Source: Zygnema cylindricum
Taxonomy: Eukaryota > Streptophyta > Zygnematophyceae > Zygnematales > Zygnemataceae
Assembly: GCA_037447655.1 (NCBI GenBank)
Contig: JBBHKE010002128.1
Location: 35,810 to 99,809, forward strand
DNA: 64,000 nt
Direction of reading: 5' to 3'
Both the position numbers and the translations under genes were made by a program. Position 1 is the stretch's first letter, and the number at the start of each line of letters is the position of its first letter. A model generated the notes under the pieces. The model was not told the origin of the DNA. It searched no databases and was given only the letters and a program-made list of their open reading frames with translations. Below, piece after piece: positions 35,232 through 45,306 of this stretch.

Positions 35232-35610
35232 GCATACAAACTGCGGTATATGTTCAATACAGTTTTTTAACATGTATGGAATTGTACGGACATAAATTCA
35301 TTAATGATTTTTACGATTTTTTCAAATCGACCTCTCCAGTTTCTACGTATTGTACGCGTGTTCGAATCATGCGTAAAATGCGTTTTGAACAACTATGGTT
35401 TCAACCATCTTGGTTGAAACCATAGTTGTTCAAAACGCATGGTTGAAACCATAGTTGTTCAAAACGCATTTTACGCATGATTGCGTACAATACTTAGAAA
35501 CTGGAGAGGTCGATTTGAAAAAATCGTAAAAATCGTTAATGATTTTTTTTTTCCGTACAATTCCGTACATATAAAAAAATGAATTAAACTTATAACGCAG
35601 TTTTTAAGTA
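35232..35610. repeat. Long inverted repeat / foldback hairpin
   Basis: 35,232-35,406 and 35,411-35,610 are inverted copies with almost no spacer, the turn being at about 35,406-35,411. The inner arms are nearly perfect through AACTATGGTTTCAACC, GCGTAAAATGCGTTTTG and CGACCTCTCCAGTTTCT. The right arm carries an extra tandem copy of the innermost 29 bp or so. A transcript would form a hairpin with a stem well over 100 bp. Confidence 0.88.
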
Positions 35611-36246
35611 GTCTACTATTGTAACATGTAGGCCCAGGTTCGAATCCTCGCTAACGCTGTTTTTTTGTCAGAGTCAGATCTTCGACAACGGCTTGAACGG
35701 CGGTTTCACTGTCTACTTCCGTGGCGTTACTAATGGCAACTTCCTTTAACGTTCGTTTTCAACTTTTCATGGTGGCTTCTTTGAAAAAAAAATGAAGAAG
35801 GCGTTCGTACACATTTTGAACTTACGGCGCGCAAATAGTGTGACGCCGCAGCGTCTCTTTTTGAAATTATCCGTACATGTACGATAAAATTTCGTACATA
35901 TCCGTGCTCATTCCGTTTCAGTTTACAAAACAGAAAGTACCAATACGCGTATCGTACCTTTTCGTAAATTTCCGTACGATAGCCGTAAAACACAGTACAG
36001 TTACCGTAAAATGTTTATAGGATTCCCGTAAATCCCAGTTTCAGTTAACAGTAGACGTTTTTTTGCGATTTTTTCAAAAATCACGTACAATACGTAGAAA
36101 CTGGAAAAAATGAAAAAATAGCGCGATTTGAACAACTAGGTTTTGAATTTTTGATATTATACATTTGGTACTATTGCGTATTTATTCACACTGCTTAAAA
36201 ACTCTAAACGTCAAAAGTTGCGTGCCGGTAGGTGAAGTGCTTTGCC
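35611..36246. other. Non-coding, nothing definite recognised
   Basis: A tRNA B-box-like GGTTCGAATCC occurs at 35,638-35,648, but no matching A box or acceptor stem was found. An 87-aa minus-strand ORF (35,730-35,993) has no recognised domain. Confidence 0.5.
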
Positions 36247-36529
36247 ATGGCGGCCGTGTGTATCTCTCTGCTGCTGCTGGTTATGCGACACGTCACACAA
36301 TCCTTTGCCTGGCCAATGCAGCCTGCTGATAGTGAGTCTTCTTTTCTCCTTCTGCTTCCTTGCTTTTACTTTCGACTCTAAAAAAGTCCGAATCTCTCAC
36401 TCGTCTCTCGTTTTTTTCTCAGAGGTCGTTCTGGAAGCTGTGAAGCGAGGCGTCGCGAATCCCGAGGCGTTTCCCGCCATCGAGTGCTCCCTCGGAGCCT
36501 TCGCGTGCGACATTTGTTTTCGAACATAG
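36247..36529 (+). CDS. Candidate small secreted protein, two exons (unrecognised)
   Basis: I do not recognise this gene. An ATG at 36,247 opens a hydrophobic N-terminus (VCISLLLLV) resembling a signal peptide. A 91-bp intron with GTGAGT donor (36,332) and a T-rich acceptor ending TCAG (36,422) would join 36,247-36,331 to 36,423-36,529 in frame. The product would be 63 aa ending ECSLGAFACDICFRT with three cysteines. This stretch is visibly richer in G+C than its AT-rich surroundings, which favours a real or captured coding fragment. A 162-aa ORF in another frame (36,484-36,972) overlaps its end and also has no recognised domain. It could be a gene fragment. Confidence 0.25.
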
Positions 36530-37437
36530 GAACAGCTGAGAATCCAGCACCAGAATATTCGCCACAAGACAAAAGGGTTTTCCGTAACAATCTACGGTTG
36601 CATGGGCACGGTATCCTCGAAGCCAAGGCTGGTTGTATAGTACAGATATTGTCAATTCCAAATAGCAGATCAGATTTTGTGTATCCTTACGGGAATCTGA
36701 AATGTATCCGCTCTGGTAATCTTGCCCCCGTGCAGCAGCCTTTTCGTACAGTATCCTTCTCGTACAGTACAGCCTTCCCTCGGATATTCAGCCAGCAGCC
36801 ATCGAGATTCTACAGCCGGCTGGAAATCTCAAGAGAATCAATACTCGCACGAAATTACGGTAAATACCATTACAGTACAATGCTGTACTTGGTGTACAAT
36901 ATATTACCTGTACGATTGCACGCTAATTTGTCGTTGCTGATCAACCGGACGACAAAGAAGGCGGTAACGTAGGCTGCATCTCTTTCGTACAGTACAGTAC
37001 ATTTTCGTACCGTGTTTGGAAGACTGAAACTTCGGTGTCGTACTTGCAAAATTTAATAATAATTAAAAAAATGAATGGATCTTACACGGCCATGTGCCGA
37101 AAAGTCATAAATGGCATATATAAATGTGACCCGGCGGTGAAAAGCCACGCTGGCATTAGACAAACACGTCACCATTGCTGTTCCCGCAAAATATCGTTTT
37201 CTTTTCGATATTTACAGTTTTACATCTAGTCACGAAATTTTTTCCTCCTGTATAGTTGGCGTCGCAAATTGTTAAAAACACAGATGCCATGTTGCGGTTG
37301 GGACCGTTCGATCCAGCACACTGTCACGTTTCCTGATGACAGCAGACTCGTGTCCGCATGACGAGAAAAACGAAAAAAATGCGGCAGGACATGTGAAATT
37401 GTGAATTGACCGACACGAAGGTACACATTCCAGTACA
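36530..37437. other. AT-rich, GTAC-word-rich spacer
   Basis: Many CGTAC and GTACAGTAC words occur (for example 36,745-36,775 and 36,985-37,010). Apart from the 162-aa ORF noted with the candidate gene, only short ORFs are present and no domain is recognised. Confidence 0.5.
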
Positions 37438-37445
37438 CTTTGCAC

Positions 37446-37750
37446 CATAGTTCAAAAGTAGGTGAAAGTAGGCCCATACAATATGCCTATTGTATGCAAA
37501 ACATACAATATGACCTTAAGACCCATATTGTATTCCGACCACTTCGGACCAATTAAAACATCCGGACCAAATATTGGACCAATTAAAACATTCTGACCAA
37601 ATAATACTTACTACACCGTCGGATTTGGACGATCGGACGGTCTCTGATCAAAGTAGCGATCTTAGAATATCACATGAAAAGCCCATTACGCAACTTACGC
37701 TAAAGGCGCCGACCAAAGGCCTACTAAAAAACGCCTACTTTTGAACTATG
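37446..37750. mobile_element. hAT-type MITE with 8-bp target-site duplication
   Basis: The element starts CATAGTTCAAAAGTAGG and ends with the exact inverse, a 17-bp perfect TIR. It is flanked by identical CTTTGCAC octamers at 37,438-37,445 and 37,751-37,758. An 8-bp target duplication is the hallmark of the hAT superfamily. The 305-bp body has short internal repeats (ACAATATG, GGACCAA) and no ORF. Confidence 0.9.
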
Positions 37751-37758
37751 CTTTGCAC

Positions 37759-38142
37759 GTATATAATTCCATATATCTCAGAGATATTAAAATGGAGATA
37801 TGCATCTTGATTCTATCCTATCTTGTCCGATTTTGTAACACTTAACGGCACATAATTATACGACTGCGGTTCTGCTCGTCGCCGTACTGTACCTTCTGAA
37901 TCCGTCGGTGTGAAAGGTTCCAAAAAAAATTGCAATGCTCGTCGTTTCTTCATCTTGGTTCGGATTCCTCTCAGCCAACAGCCAATCAGCTTCACTCAAG
38001 CTTCATAAGGCCTAATCTATAGCAGCCTTCCATGTCATTAAATCCAATCCAGAATGTCCGAGAATGATTCCAAATCGTGAACCTATATGTCGGTGCCGAC
38101 ACTCCGGCCTGTTTTTAGAGTGACCAACAAAAGCATTTCCGC
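37759..38142. other. Spacer, nothing recognised
   Basis: No supported gene, repeat partner or RNA gene was seen between the hAT MITE and MITE copy B. Confidence 0.5.
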
Positions 38143-38686
38143 TACACAGCCAATCGTTATTAGCGTGTAAGTTTTTTTAGCGTATAAAAATAATTACCGT
38201 GGTGTACGCTATTTAAGAATTTGAAAATTTTGGAAAAAATCATACATTCTAACTGTTTGGTTATGGTAATTTGGATCTTTGGAAACAAAAATGTCGGTCG
38301 CAAACATGGTTACACTAATATAGATCTCCGTACAAAATCCGACAAATCGTACACAAATCGTACATTCACACGGTCGAAACGCGGCTGTCGGACGAATATG
38401 TGCGAGCGGGATTTTTTACGACCTGGTTTTTTGTCCTTTTTAGAACGCACATTCTCATGCGTCCGCGGTTACTAAAACTAATTTATTGTACTTTTTAACT
38501 TAAAAAGGTATATTTATGTACGGTCTGACACTGACCGTACATCACTCTATTTAAGAGACAACGTACTGAAAATAACCCTAAATAGAAAAAATAAAAAAAT
38601 AGAATGAATTACGCTAATGGAGAACAAAAAAAAAAAAAATCGGGACGGAATTAGTGTACACAACGCTAATAACGATTGGCGGTGTA
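38143..38686. mobile_element. TA-flanked MITE, copy B (544 bp)
   Basis: The ends TACACAGCCAATCGTTATTAG and CTAATAACGATTGGCGGTGTA are inverted repeats with TA at each end. The body closely resembles copy D (44,259-44,816) in the same orientation, sharing ATGTCGGTCGCAAACATG, CATTCTCATGCGTCCGCGG and AATAACCCTAAAT. The insertion site reads CCGC-TA-GCGG once the element is removed. It has no transposase ORF. TA duplication points to the Tc1/mariner (Stowaway-like) class. Confidence 0.88.
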
Positions 38687-38809
38687 GCGGTCAACATCCA
38701 TTTGCGAATATCGTGAATTTTGTCAGGAATGGGCTCTTAGGGGGTTCGGGTTTTAGAAAACAGTATTATCAACAAGCGTCGTGATAAGCTATTTTTAATA
38801 GCTATTTAG

Positions 38810-39008
38810 TACATCGTGAATCGTTATTAATGTATATAACTCTAATTTGGGTTCTTAAAATTTTTATTTTCTTCCCGAAATAGAATTAGTAACGCTATTT
38901 AAGGACGTGGACCATAATCTGCCACGTCTCTTGCACTAAATTAGAATCAATAACACTAATTTTTTTTTACGCTATTAAACTTTTACACTAATATCGATTC
39001 GCGGTGAA
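38810..39008. mobile_element. TA-flanked MITE, short copy E
   Basis: The left end TACATCGTGAATCGTTATTA (38,810) pairs with the inverted right end CACTAATATCGATTCGCGGTG (to about 39,006). It is about 200 bp, similar in size to copy A, and shares TCTAATTTGGGTTCTTAAAA-type sequence with copy C. The right TA is lost or mutated. Confidence 0.7.
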
Positions 39009-39010
39009 TT

Positions 39011-40094
39011 GTTGTGTATCGGTAAAAAACTTATCGCGATAACACCGATACCGACAGTTATTGGTTATCGAACGGTCAGAGGTCCCGATATACCGGTCTG
39101 AGACCAACAAATTCCATATCGGCGATAACTTACAAAATATATAGTACGCATACTATAGTACTTTATAATTTAATGTATTACATTATTTACATTATATAGT
39201 GTGGCATGCCACGTATAACAATCTGTTATGAATCTATTTAATTGGTAAATATTACGGACAGCGCAGCACGTAAACGTAGACAAATTTTAAATTAAGACTT
39301 TAAAGTTTTAAAACTATACTACCGAAACGAAAAAAATAAATATATTGTAAAATTGGCGAATCAAACTTAAAACTAACGATCGCATAAAACGGAAAGTAAA
39401 CCGAACTGTCGATGTCCACTCACGCCAACTTACAAAAACCACGTAGTATTCGTCCTTTTCATACTTTTAGAAAAATTCGTGTAGGTTTCACTGAACGGCA
39501 ATGTACCAAAACGTACGAAAAGCGTAATCTTATAAAATCCTTAGAAGTCTTAAAAAGTACGGAAATTTATCATAAATGTACGAAATTGTATGAAAGAGTA
39601 CCCTAAAAAACCTAATAGTACGAAATATCTACCAAAATATAATGGAATGTACGACAATGTACCTTGGAAACCCTACAAAATTATGTAAAATAACCCTAAA
39701 ATGTACGAACATAAACGGACACCGTACGTAATTATACAAATATTGTAAGGGTACAAAGTAAGGTGCGCATTTTATTCACTTTTCATCATCGTTTGATGCG
39801 TACCGTACGTAGTATTCGCTGGTTTATACCGTGCTTAAAATGCGCATGGGACATCTATGGACCCAACACATATGTCATACTGCCGCCATTTCTAGTGACC
39901 ATATTTAGTTGTACGACCCGTACAATTATTGCCGATAGTTATCGATATCGGTGTTATCGCTGATAATAACCGATAAATATCGGTTATTTATCGGCTATAA
40001 CATCGATGGCGATATATCGCACCAATATATCGAATATCAGTTACCCGAAAAAAGGTCCATATCGGTTATCGGCAAATCCTTACCGATACACAAC
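39011..40094. mobile_element. TIR element of about 1.1 kb with GTTGTGTATCGGTA ends
   Basis: GTTGTGTATCGGTA at 39,011 is exactly inverted at 40,081-40,094. The flanking 100 bp or so on each side also share TATCG-rich inverted sequence (GTTATCG, CCGATA). The interior is AT-rich with GTAC words and no transposase-like ORF (the longest are about 65 aa). No 8-bp or 3-bp target duplication is evident. The end sequence is reminiscent of hAT elements, but class is left open. Confidence 0.65.
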
Positions 40095-42402
40095 ACTACT
40101 ATTTAGCTTTTATTGTTGAACAAATAACATAAGTTAAAATATTGAAATAAAGTAACTTGTGGTAAAACCCAACTTCCAAATTAGTTAGAAGTTTGATTCA
40201 TTTGCTAAAATTTGTATGCTTGTATTTATATGAGCTGACGAAGTAATATAAAAGTCGATGTACTTTGCATAAGCGTAAAAGGTATAGTTTATGAATGGAT
40301 GTGCGGAATAAGTAGATACATTCAATTTATGATTGTTAAGAAACATTAACATTTCCACTACTATTTCGCACGACCATCGTTATAAATCCAATATTTTGCT
40401 ATTCGAAAAACAAAGTCTATACGTAGAGGAAAGAGGTAAACTAAACCCAACTATAACTTCATTTTGTTTTTTCTTGGCTTAAAAAAACTGGTATGATATT
40501 GATTCCATACAAGAAAAAACGCCTGTCTAAATAACAATATCGTACTTATAAGTACTAAAAAACCAGGTGAAAAAAGTTGAGTTAAATACACGAAGGGCTT
40601 ACAACTCGTGGGTAAAGAGGAAAATTATCATTAAAGCGTTGGGCTTAAACAAATATTAATGGCATGCTATGCTGTAGTAAGAAGTAGTTTATGAATGGTG
40701 GACTATAACAAACTTCCCTTCACATTTTGTGTTTGTTGTCGACATCTTAGTCTTAAAACATTTGTTACGACCCTATAATATACCCATGAAAAAAGAGTAA
40801 AATATTTTAAGTGCCAAAGTTGCACTCATAACAAGCAGTAGGTAATTACATTTAATAATTATTCCCTAGGATTAAGAGTACATTGTACAGTTTAAGGCAA
40901 ATCGTACCCGAATTCAAACATTAAACTGTACGACTTACCCTCAAAACAATGTTAATACGTCGACCGTGTCATCGCCCTGATCGATTTGAAATAAATAACC
41001 TAATTAACTGGCAGCTTTTTTGTGCCCTTTAACTTTTAACTCTTGTGTTAAGACGGGTATAAACACTTCCAGATCTAAACCGTTGATGATCAAACCAACG
41101 GTCAATGTAAAGTACAGGAGTGTATTGTAGTATGATACGATCATTCTCGAATCTCGCCGTTTCGGCTTTGTTGCGGCTCTTGTTATTGACGTCAACTGCC
41201 GTGGCCGGCCAGCAGTCGCGTCTTAAAATTACGTTCTGACGTCATGAATGACAAATCTTCTCGATGTCATCCTAACGTCCAGACGACAAAGTTAGGCGTT
41301 AATCGTGCGGTAAGTTCGGGAGCTCTCTAAAATACGCCTTTAGTGGAGATGCTAAATTAGGTCGGATTCACATGTCTGACAACCATTGTTAAAAGTTTAA
41401 AACAGCTCATACGTATAGAAGTTACTGGCCTTTATTTAAAAAGCCGATGCAATGCTTTCGATATTTCTGCCAAAAGCTGCGGCCACGTCAGATGCATCAT
41501 TACTGTCCATTGAGAGATTACAGTAGTCATATCTTCCAAGAGTTCTGGAGAAGACGACAATCGCGTCAATCCACCCTGACATCCATCTCAGCAACGGATG
41601 ACACGTGTTTCGATGAAAAGATATTAGCGAATATCTAATGTGTACTTTACTTGGAAATTACAGCACAGTAATAGTTTCCACTATTGCTAAAATACGTCTG
41701 ACGCTGCAATACATTAAAAAATTTAAATATCGAATTGTTTTCCACGTCAGGAATTTTGGAGATACGCCTTTCTGCATGTAGCTCCGGCCTAAGAGATGGA
41801 AGCGACAAGAAGGCCAATAGAGACAAACACAGTACAGTACGGTAAATCACAATACAGTACAGTACCGTAAGTGGCCGAAAAAAAGTTAAAAAAGTTTGTC
41901 GCTCTTGTAACCGTTGGCGAAATACCGATTCTATCAGCTGTTTCAAAAAGAGTAAAAAAGTCCTTCAAAAAGCCGAAACGAGCAACAATAATTTACCTTT
42001 TTGTACCTGTGAGTACTGATTCAGATTTAAGAATCTCACAAGCCTTGTTGTATGGGGTACGGTTGTTGCGGAAAAAGACAAAATGCAGAACCCCAGAAAA
42101 CTGCGAACTGCGCAGTTCTGACATAGAACCAGTCCTTCTTTTTATCCAAAGGATAGTCGAATCCTAAAATTTTCATGTGCAGGAAACGAAGAAAAAGATA
42201 AAGAAAAAGAAAAAGAAAGAAAGAAAAGGAAAGAAAGAAAGAAACAAATCCATGGCTTCCAAATAATATAGTAGAATCTTCCTTCTAGGTTTTCCTCTAT
42301 CGGCACATCATTTATTTTACAGTGCACACCCGCTTTCGTGATAATTTTGTGACAGCTGTCACATTCTGTTTTAGGGTTTCAGTACTCGCAGTCAAGATCT
42401 TT
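40095..42402. other. AT-rich intergenic stretch, no gene recognised
   Basis: Only short ORFs occur: 63 aa at 41,004-41,195 minus, 99 aa at 41,647-41,946 minus and 98 aa at 41,871-42,167 plus. The last is Lys-rich and resembles no family I know. GTAC words recur near 41,830-41,870 and 42,055, and a GAAA-rich purine run lies at 42,180-42,245. Confidence 0.55.
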
Positions 42403-42412
42403 NNNNNNNNNN
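42403..42412. other. Assembly gap (10 N)
   Basis: Ten N bases about 100 bp upstream of the first copy of the 1.3-kb repeat unit. Confidence 1.
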
Positions 42413-42833
42413 ATTTATTCAAATAACTACTTACCCACAGTGGAAACATTATTGCAAGTTTCCACACACCGAGATCGTTAAAGCGGACTGATTCATATGA
42501 ATTGATTGGTAAGAGGCGGATGTAGATACACATTGAGTCGAAATTGCTAGAGCCACACACCTTTGAACGTTATTACAAAGGTGACACCCATTCATCAATA
42601 AACTTATTTAATCTCAACTACGATATTCCTGTTGTGAAGTAGACTAAATATGATTATGAACTTCAAAACATGTTTGTTTGCACATAACGACATCTTACAG
42701 GGGACATTATCTCTATTTAAAATTGTCTATATTTGTGTTGAAAATCAAAACACCCTATGGTTGTTATTCCCACATATGATATACATTTGTATAGTTCATA
42801 AAAAAACCGACCTGAAGTTGTTCCCAAACAAAT

Positions 42834-42987
42834 AGAGTACAAAAACTCTATACAACCTTAAACACACACAACATGACCTTTGCCCGTGTAACGGGCATTG
42901 ATTTACTAGTAGAGTACAAAAACTCTATACAACCTTAAACACACACAACATGACCTTTGCCCGTGTAACGGGCATTGATTTACTAGT
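42834..42987 (+). repeat. 77-bp perfect tandem duplication with Helitron-like 3' ends
   Basis: 42,834-42,910 and 42,911-42,987 are identical. Each ends with the hairpin GCCCGTGTAACGGGC (6-bp stem), a 9-nt spacer and CTAGT, the layout of a plant Helitron 3' terminus (short hairpin then CTRR-T). A third copy ends at 44,911, and variants with GCGTTGATTTA follow GTAACGG at 43,848-43,874 and 45,169-45,196. Confidence 0.8.
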
Positions 42988-43044
42988 CAGTATATAAATA
43001 AGGGAATGTTGTTCGCCTTTCTGGAAACCCTTACGGTGTGTCTG

Positions 43045-43250
43045 TCAAGGATTTTTTCTGTCCGTCCGCAGTACGGACGGCCGTACCGCGGGCACGATGT
43101 AGCGTTGCCGTGCGACCGCCCACAGTACAGACCGCTGTACCGCTAGTGTAATTTAACGTTGCCGTGCATCGCTGTGCAGACCGCCGTACGGATGGCGTAA
43201 TGTAACATTGCCAACCGTTGCAGTATAGACTGCCGTACCGCTGCCGTAAT
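43045..43250. repeat. Degenerate tandem repeat of about 50 bp, GTCCGCAGTAC type
   Basis: Roughly four diverged units contain CGCAGTA(C)AGACCG, CGTACCGC and GTAATGTAACGTTGCC. A matching shorter array lies at 44,990-45,165 in copy 2 of the larger unit, so the array was part of the ancestral repeat. Confidence 0.7.
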
Positions 43251-43251
43251 G

Positions 43252-43799
43252 TACACCGCGAATCGTTATCGTTATTAGTGTCAAAGTCACTAATTGGGGT
43301 TCTTAAAATTTTGATTTTTTTCCTCAAATATGATACATGATTTTAATTTTTCCTTGACGTTAGTTAAGGTACCGTACAAAATAGCGTAAAGAACGAAAGT
43401 ACAATAAGATTTAAAATAGTGTGGTGTACGGTCGATGTCATACCGTACATAAATCTACCTTTTCAACTGAAAATTTTACAAAAAATGAATTAAATCAGAC
43501 GCGCACGCATAGGAACGTGCTCTTAAAATACGGGATTATTCTGACACGTAAATTAGTCTGACATGTACGGATATTTAAATTTGACGACGGCGTACGATTT
43601 CTAATATTTTGTACAGATACATATATTAATGTGTATAATCGTACGGCGAATATTCCATTTTTGCTGTTCCCAAATTAGCATAATGCCGAAATTAGAATTC
43701 ACACGTTTTTTTTTAAATCAAATTCTTAATTAGCGTCAATTACGGTAAATTTTCGTCAACACTAATTAAACTTTGACACTAATAACGATTCGCGGAGTA
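43252..43799. mobile_element. TA-flanked MITE, copy C (548 bp, inverted orientation)
   Basis: The ends TACACCGCGAATCGTTATCG and AATAACGATTCGCGGAGTA are inverted repeats bounded by TA. The body appears reversed relative to copies B and D. It sits inside repeat unit copy 1. The corresponding position in copy 2 (about 45,120: CACAATTTGACGTTGTCG) has no insertion. Confidence 0.88.
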
Positions 43800-43959
43800 G
43801 TGTTGCCGTGCGTCCGCAATACGGGCATGATAAACTAGACAGGGTACATGCCCGTGTAACGGGCGTTGATTTATTTCAAAATCATATTGTGTAACAAAAC
43901 ACACCAACATGAAATTTGTAGCTAAAAATAAACATTTGATTTATGACAGTTACACATAA

Positions 43960-45196
43960 ATATAGGCGGAGAATGGTTAGTTAAATATAGTTAGTCAGTT
44001 GAAATTGCTAGAGCAACACACCATTGAACGTTATCACAAAGGTGACACTTAGTCATCAATAAACCCATTTAATCTCAATTACAATATTCATGTTGTGAAG
44101 TAGCCTAAATATGACTATGAACTTCAAAACATGTTTGTTTGCACAGAATGACATCTTACATTGGACATTCTCTCGGTTTAAAATTGTTTATATTTGTGTT
44201 GTAAATCAAAACACCCTATGGTTGTTACATTTGTATAGTTCATCAAAAATCCCACTTGTACACCGCCAATCGCTATTAGCGTAGAAGTTTCTTTAGCGTA
44301 TATGAAAAATTACCGTGGTTTACGCTAATTAAGAATTTGAAAATTAAAAAAAAAACATACATTCTAATGGTTTAATAATTCTAATTTGGGTCTTTGAAAA
44401 AAAAAATGTCGGTCGCAAACATGCTTACACTAATATAGGTAGTTGTACAAAATCTGACAAATCGTACACAAATCGTACGTTCACACAATCGAAACGTGGT
44501 TGTTAGACGAATGTGTGTGAACGTGATATTTGACAACCTGATTTTATCCCCTTTTTAGAGTGCACATTCTCATGCGTCCGCGGTTACTAAAACTCATTAA
44601 TTATACCTTTTCACTTAAAAAGGTACAAATTTGTACGTTCTGACACGTACCATACACCACACTATTTAAACGACACCGTCCTTTCATTTTGTACGGTACT
44701 TGGAAAATAACCCTAAATGGCGTAAAGAAAAAAATAGAATCAGCTACGCTATTTGAGAATAAAAAAAAAGCGGGAAGGAATTAGCGTACACTACGCTAAT
44801 AGCGATTGGCGGTGTAGTTGTTCCCAAATATATAAAGTACAAAAACTCTATACAACCTTTAACACACACAACACGAACTTTGCCCGTGTAACGGGCATTG
44901 ATTTACTAGTCATTATATAAATAAGACAACTTATTCGCCTTTTTGGAAACCTTTATATAGGCGGTGTGTCTGTCTTGGTATTTTTCTGTCCGTCCGCAAT
45001 ACAGACGGCCGTACCGCTGGAACAATGTAACGTTCGCTGTGCAGGTCGTCATACGGATGGCGTACTGTAACATTGCCAAACCGTCCGCAGTACAAACCGC
45101 GTACGGTTGGCACAATTTGACGTTGTCGTGCGTCCGCAGTACGGGCATGATAAACTGGACAGGGTACATGCCTGTGTAACGGGCGTTGATTTACTA
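43960..45196. repeat. Helitron-like repeat unit, copy 2 (interrupted by MITE D)
   Basis: Second copy of the 42,510-43,874 unit, with MITE D inserted at 44,259-44,816 and one CTAGT-type end at 44,882-44,911. It ends with GGGCGTTGATTTACTA at 45,196, like copy 1 at 43,874. Confidence 0.8.
44259..44816. mobile_element. TA-flanked MITE, copy D (558 bp)
   Basis: It begins TACACCGCCAATCGCTATTA and ends with its inverse CTAATAGCGATTGGCGGTGTA, a TIR of about 25 bp with TA on each side. Removing it rejoins CCCACTTG-TA-GTTGTTCCC, which aligns with the uninterrupted CGACCTGAAGTTGTTCCC of copy 1 (42,808-42,825). This supports TA as the target duplication and gives the exact element borders. Confidence 0.92.
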
Positions 45197-45306
45197 CACC
45201 GCAAGTAATGATTGACATTGGAACACTTTGAAAAGTACACCGTAAAATTTGCGCTAAAATCCAAAGTAACGTTTCAAAATTTCGGTTACATGGGAACACG
45301 CCCTAA

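Larger units (their letters stand above)
42510..43874. repeat. Helitron-like repeat unit, copy 1 (interrupted by MITE C)
   Basis: Shared with 43,960-45,196 in the same orientation. Common landmarks are GAAATTGCTAGAGC, CACAAAGGTGACAC-type sequence, AACTTCAAAACATGTTTGTTTGCACA, AAAACACCCTATGGTTGTT and GTACAAAAACTCTATACAACC, a GTCCGC-rich tract, and GGGCATGATAAACT near the end. Copy 1 contains two 3'-end motifs (see 42,834-42,987) and MITE C at 43,252-43,799. No Rep/helicase ORF is present. Confidence 0.8.

Noticed and set aside
35638-35648. Possible tRNA gene or tRNA-derived SINE (B-box GGTTCGAATCC)
   Set aside because: The T-stem has a mismatch, and no A box, anticodon arm or matching acceptor stem could be found upstream.
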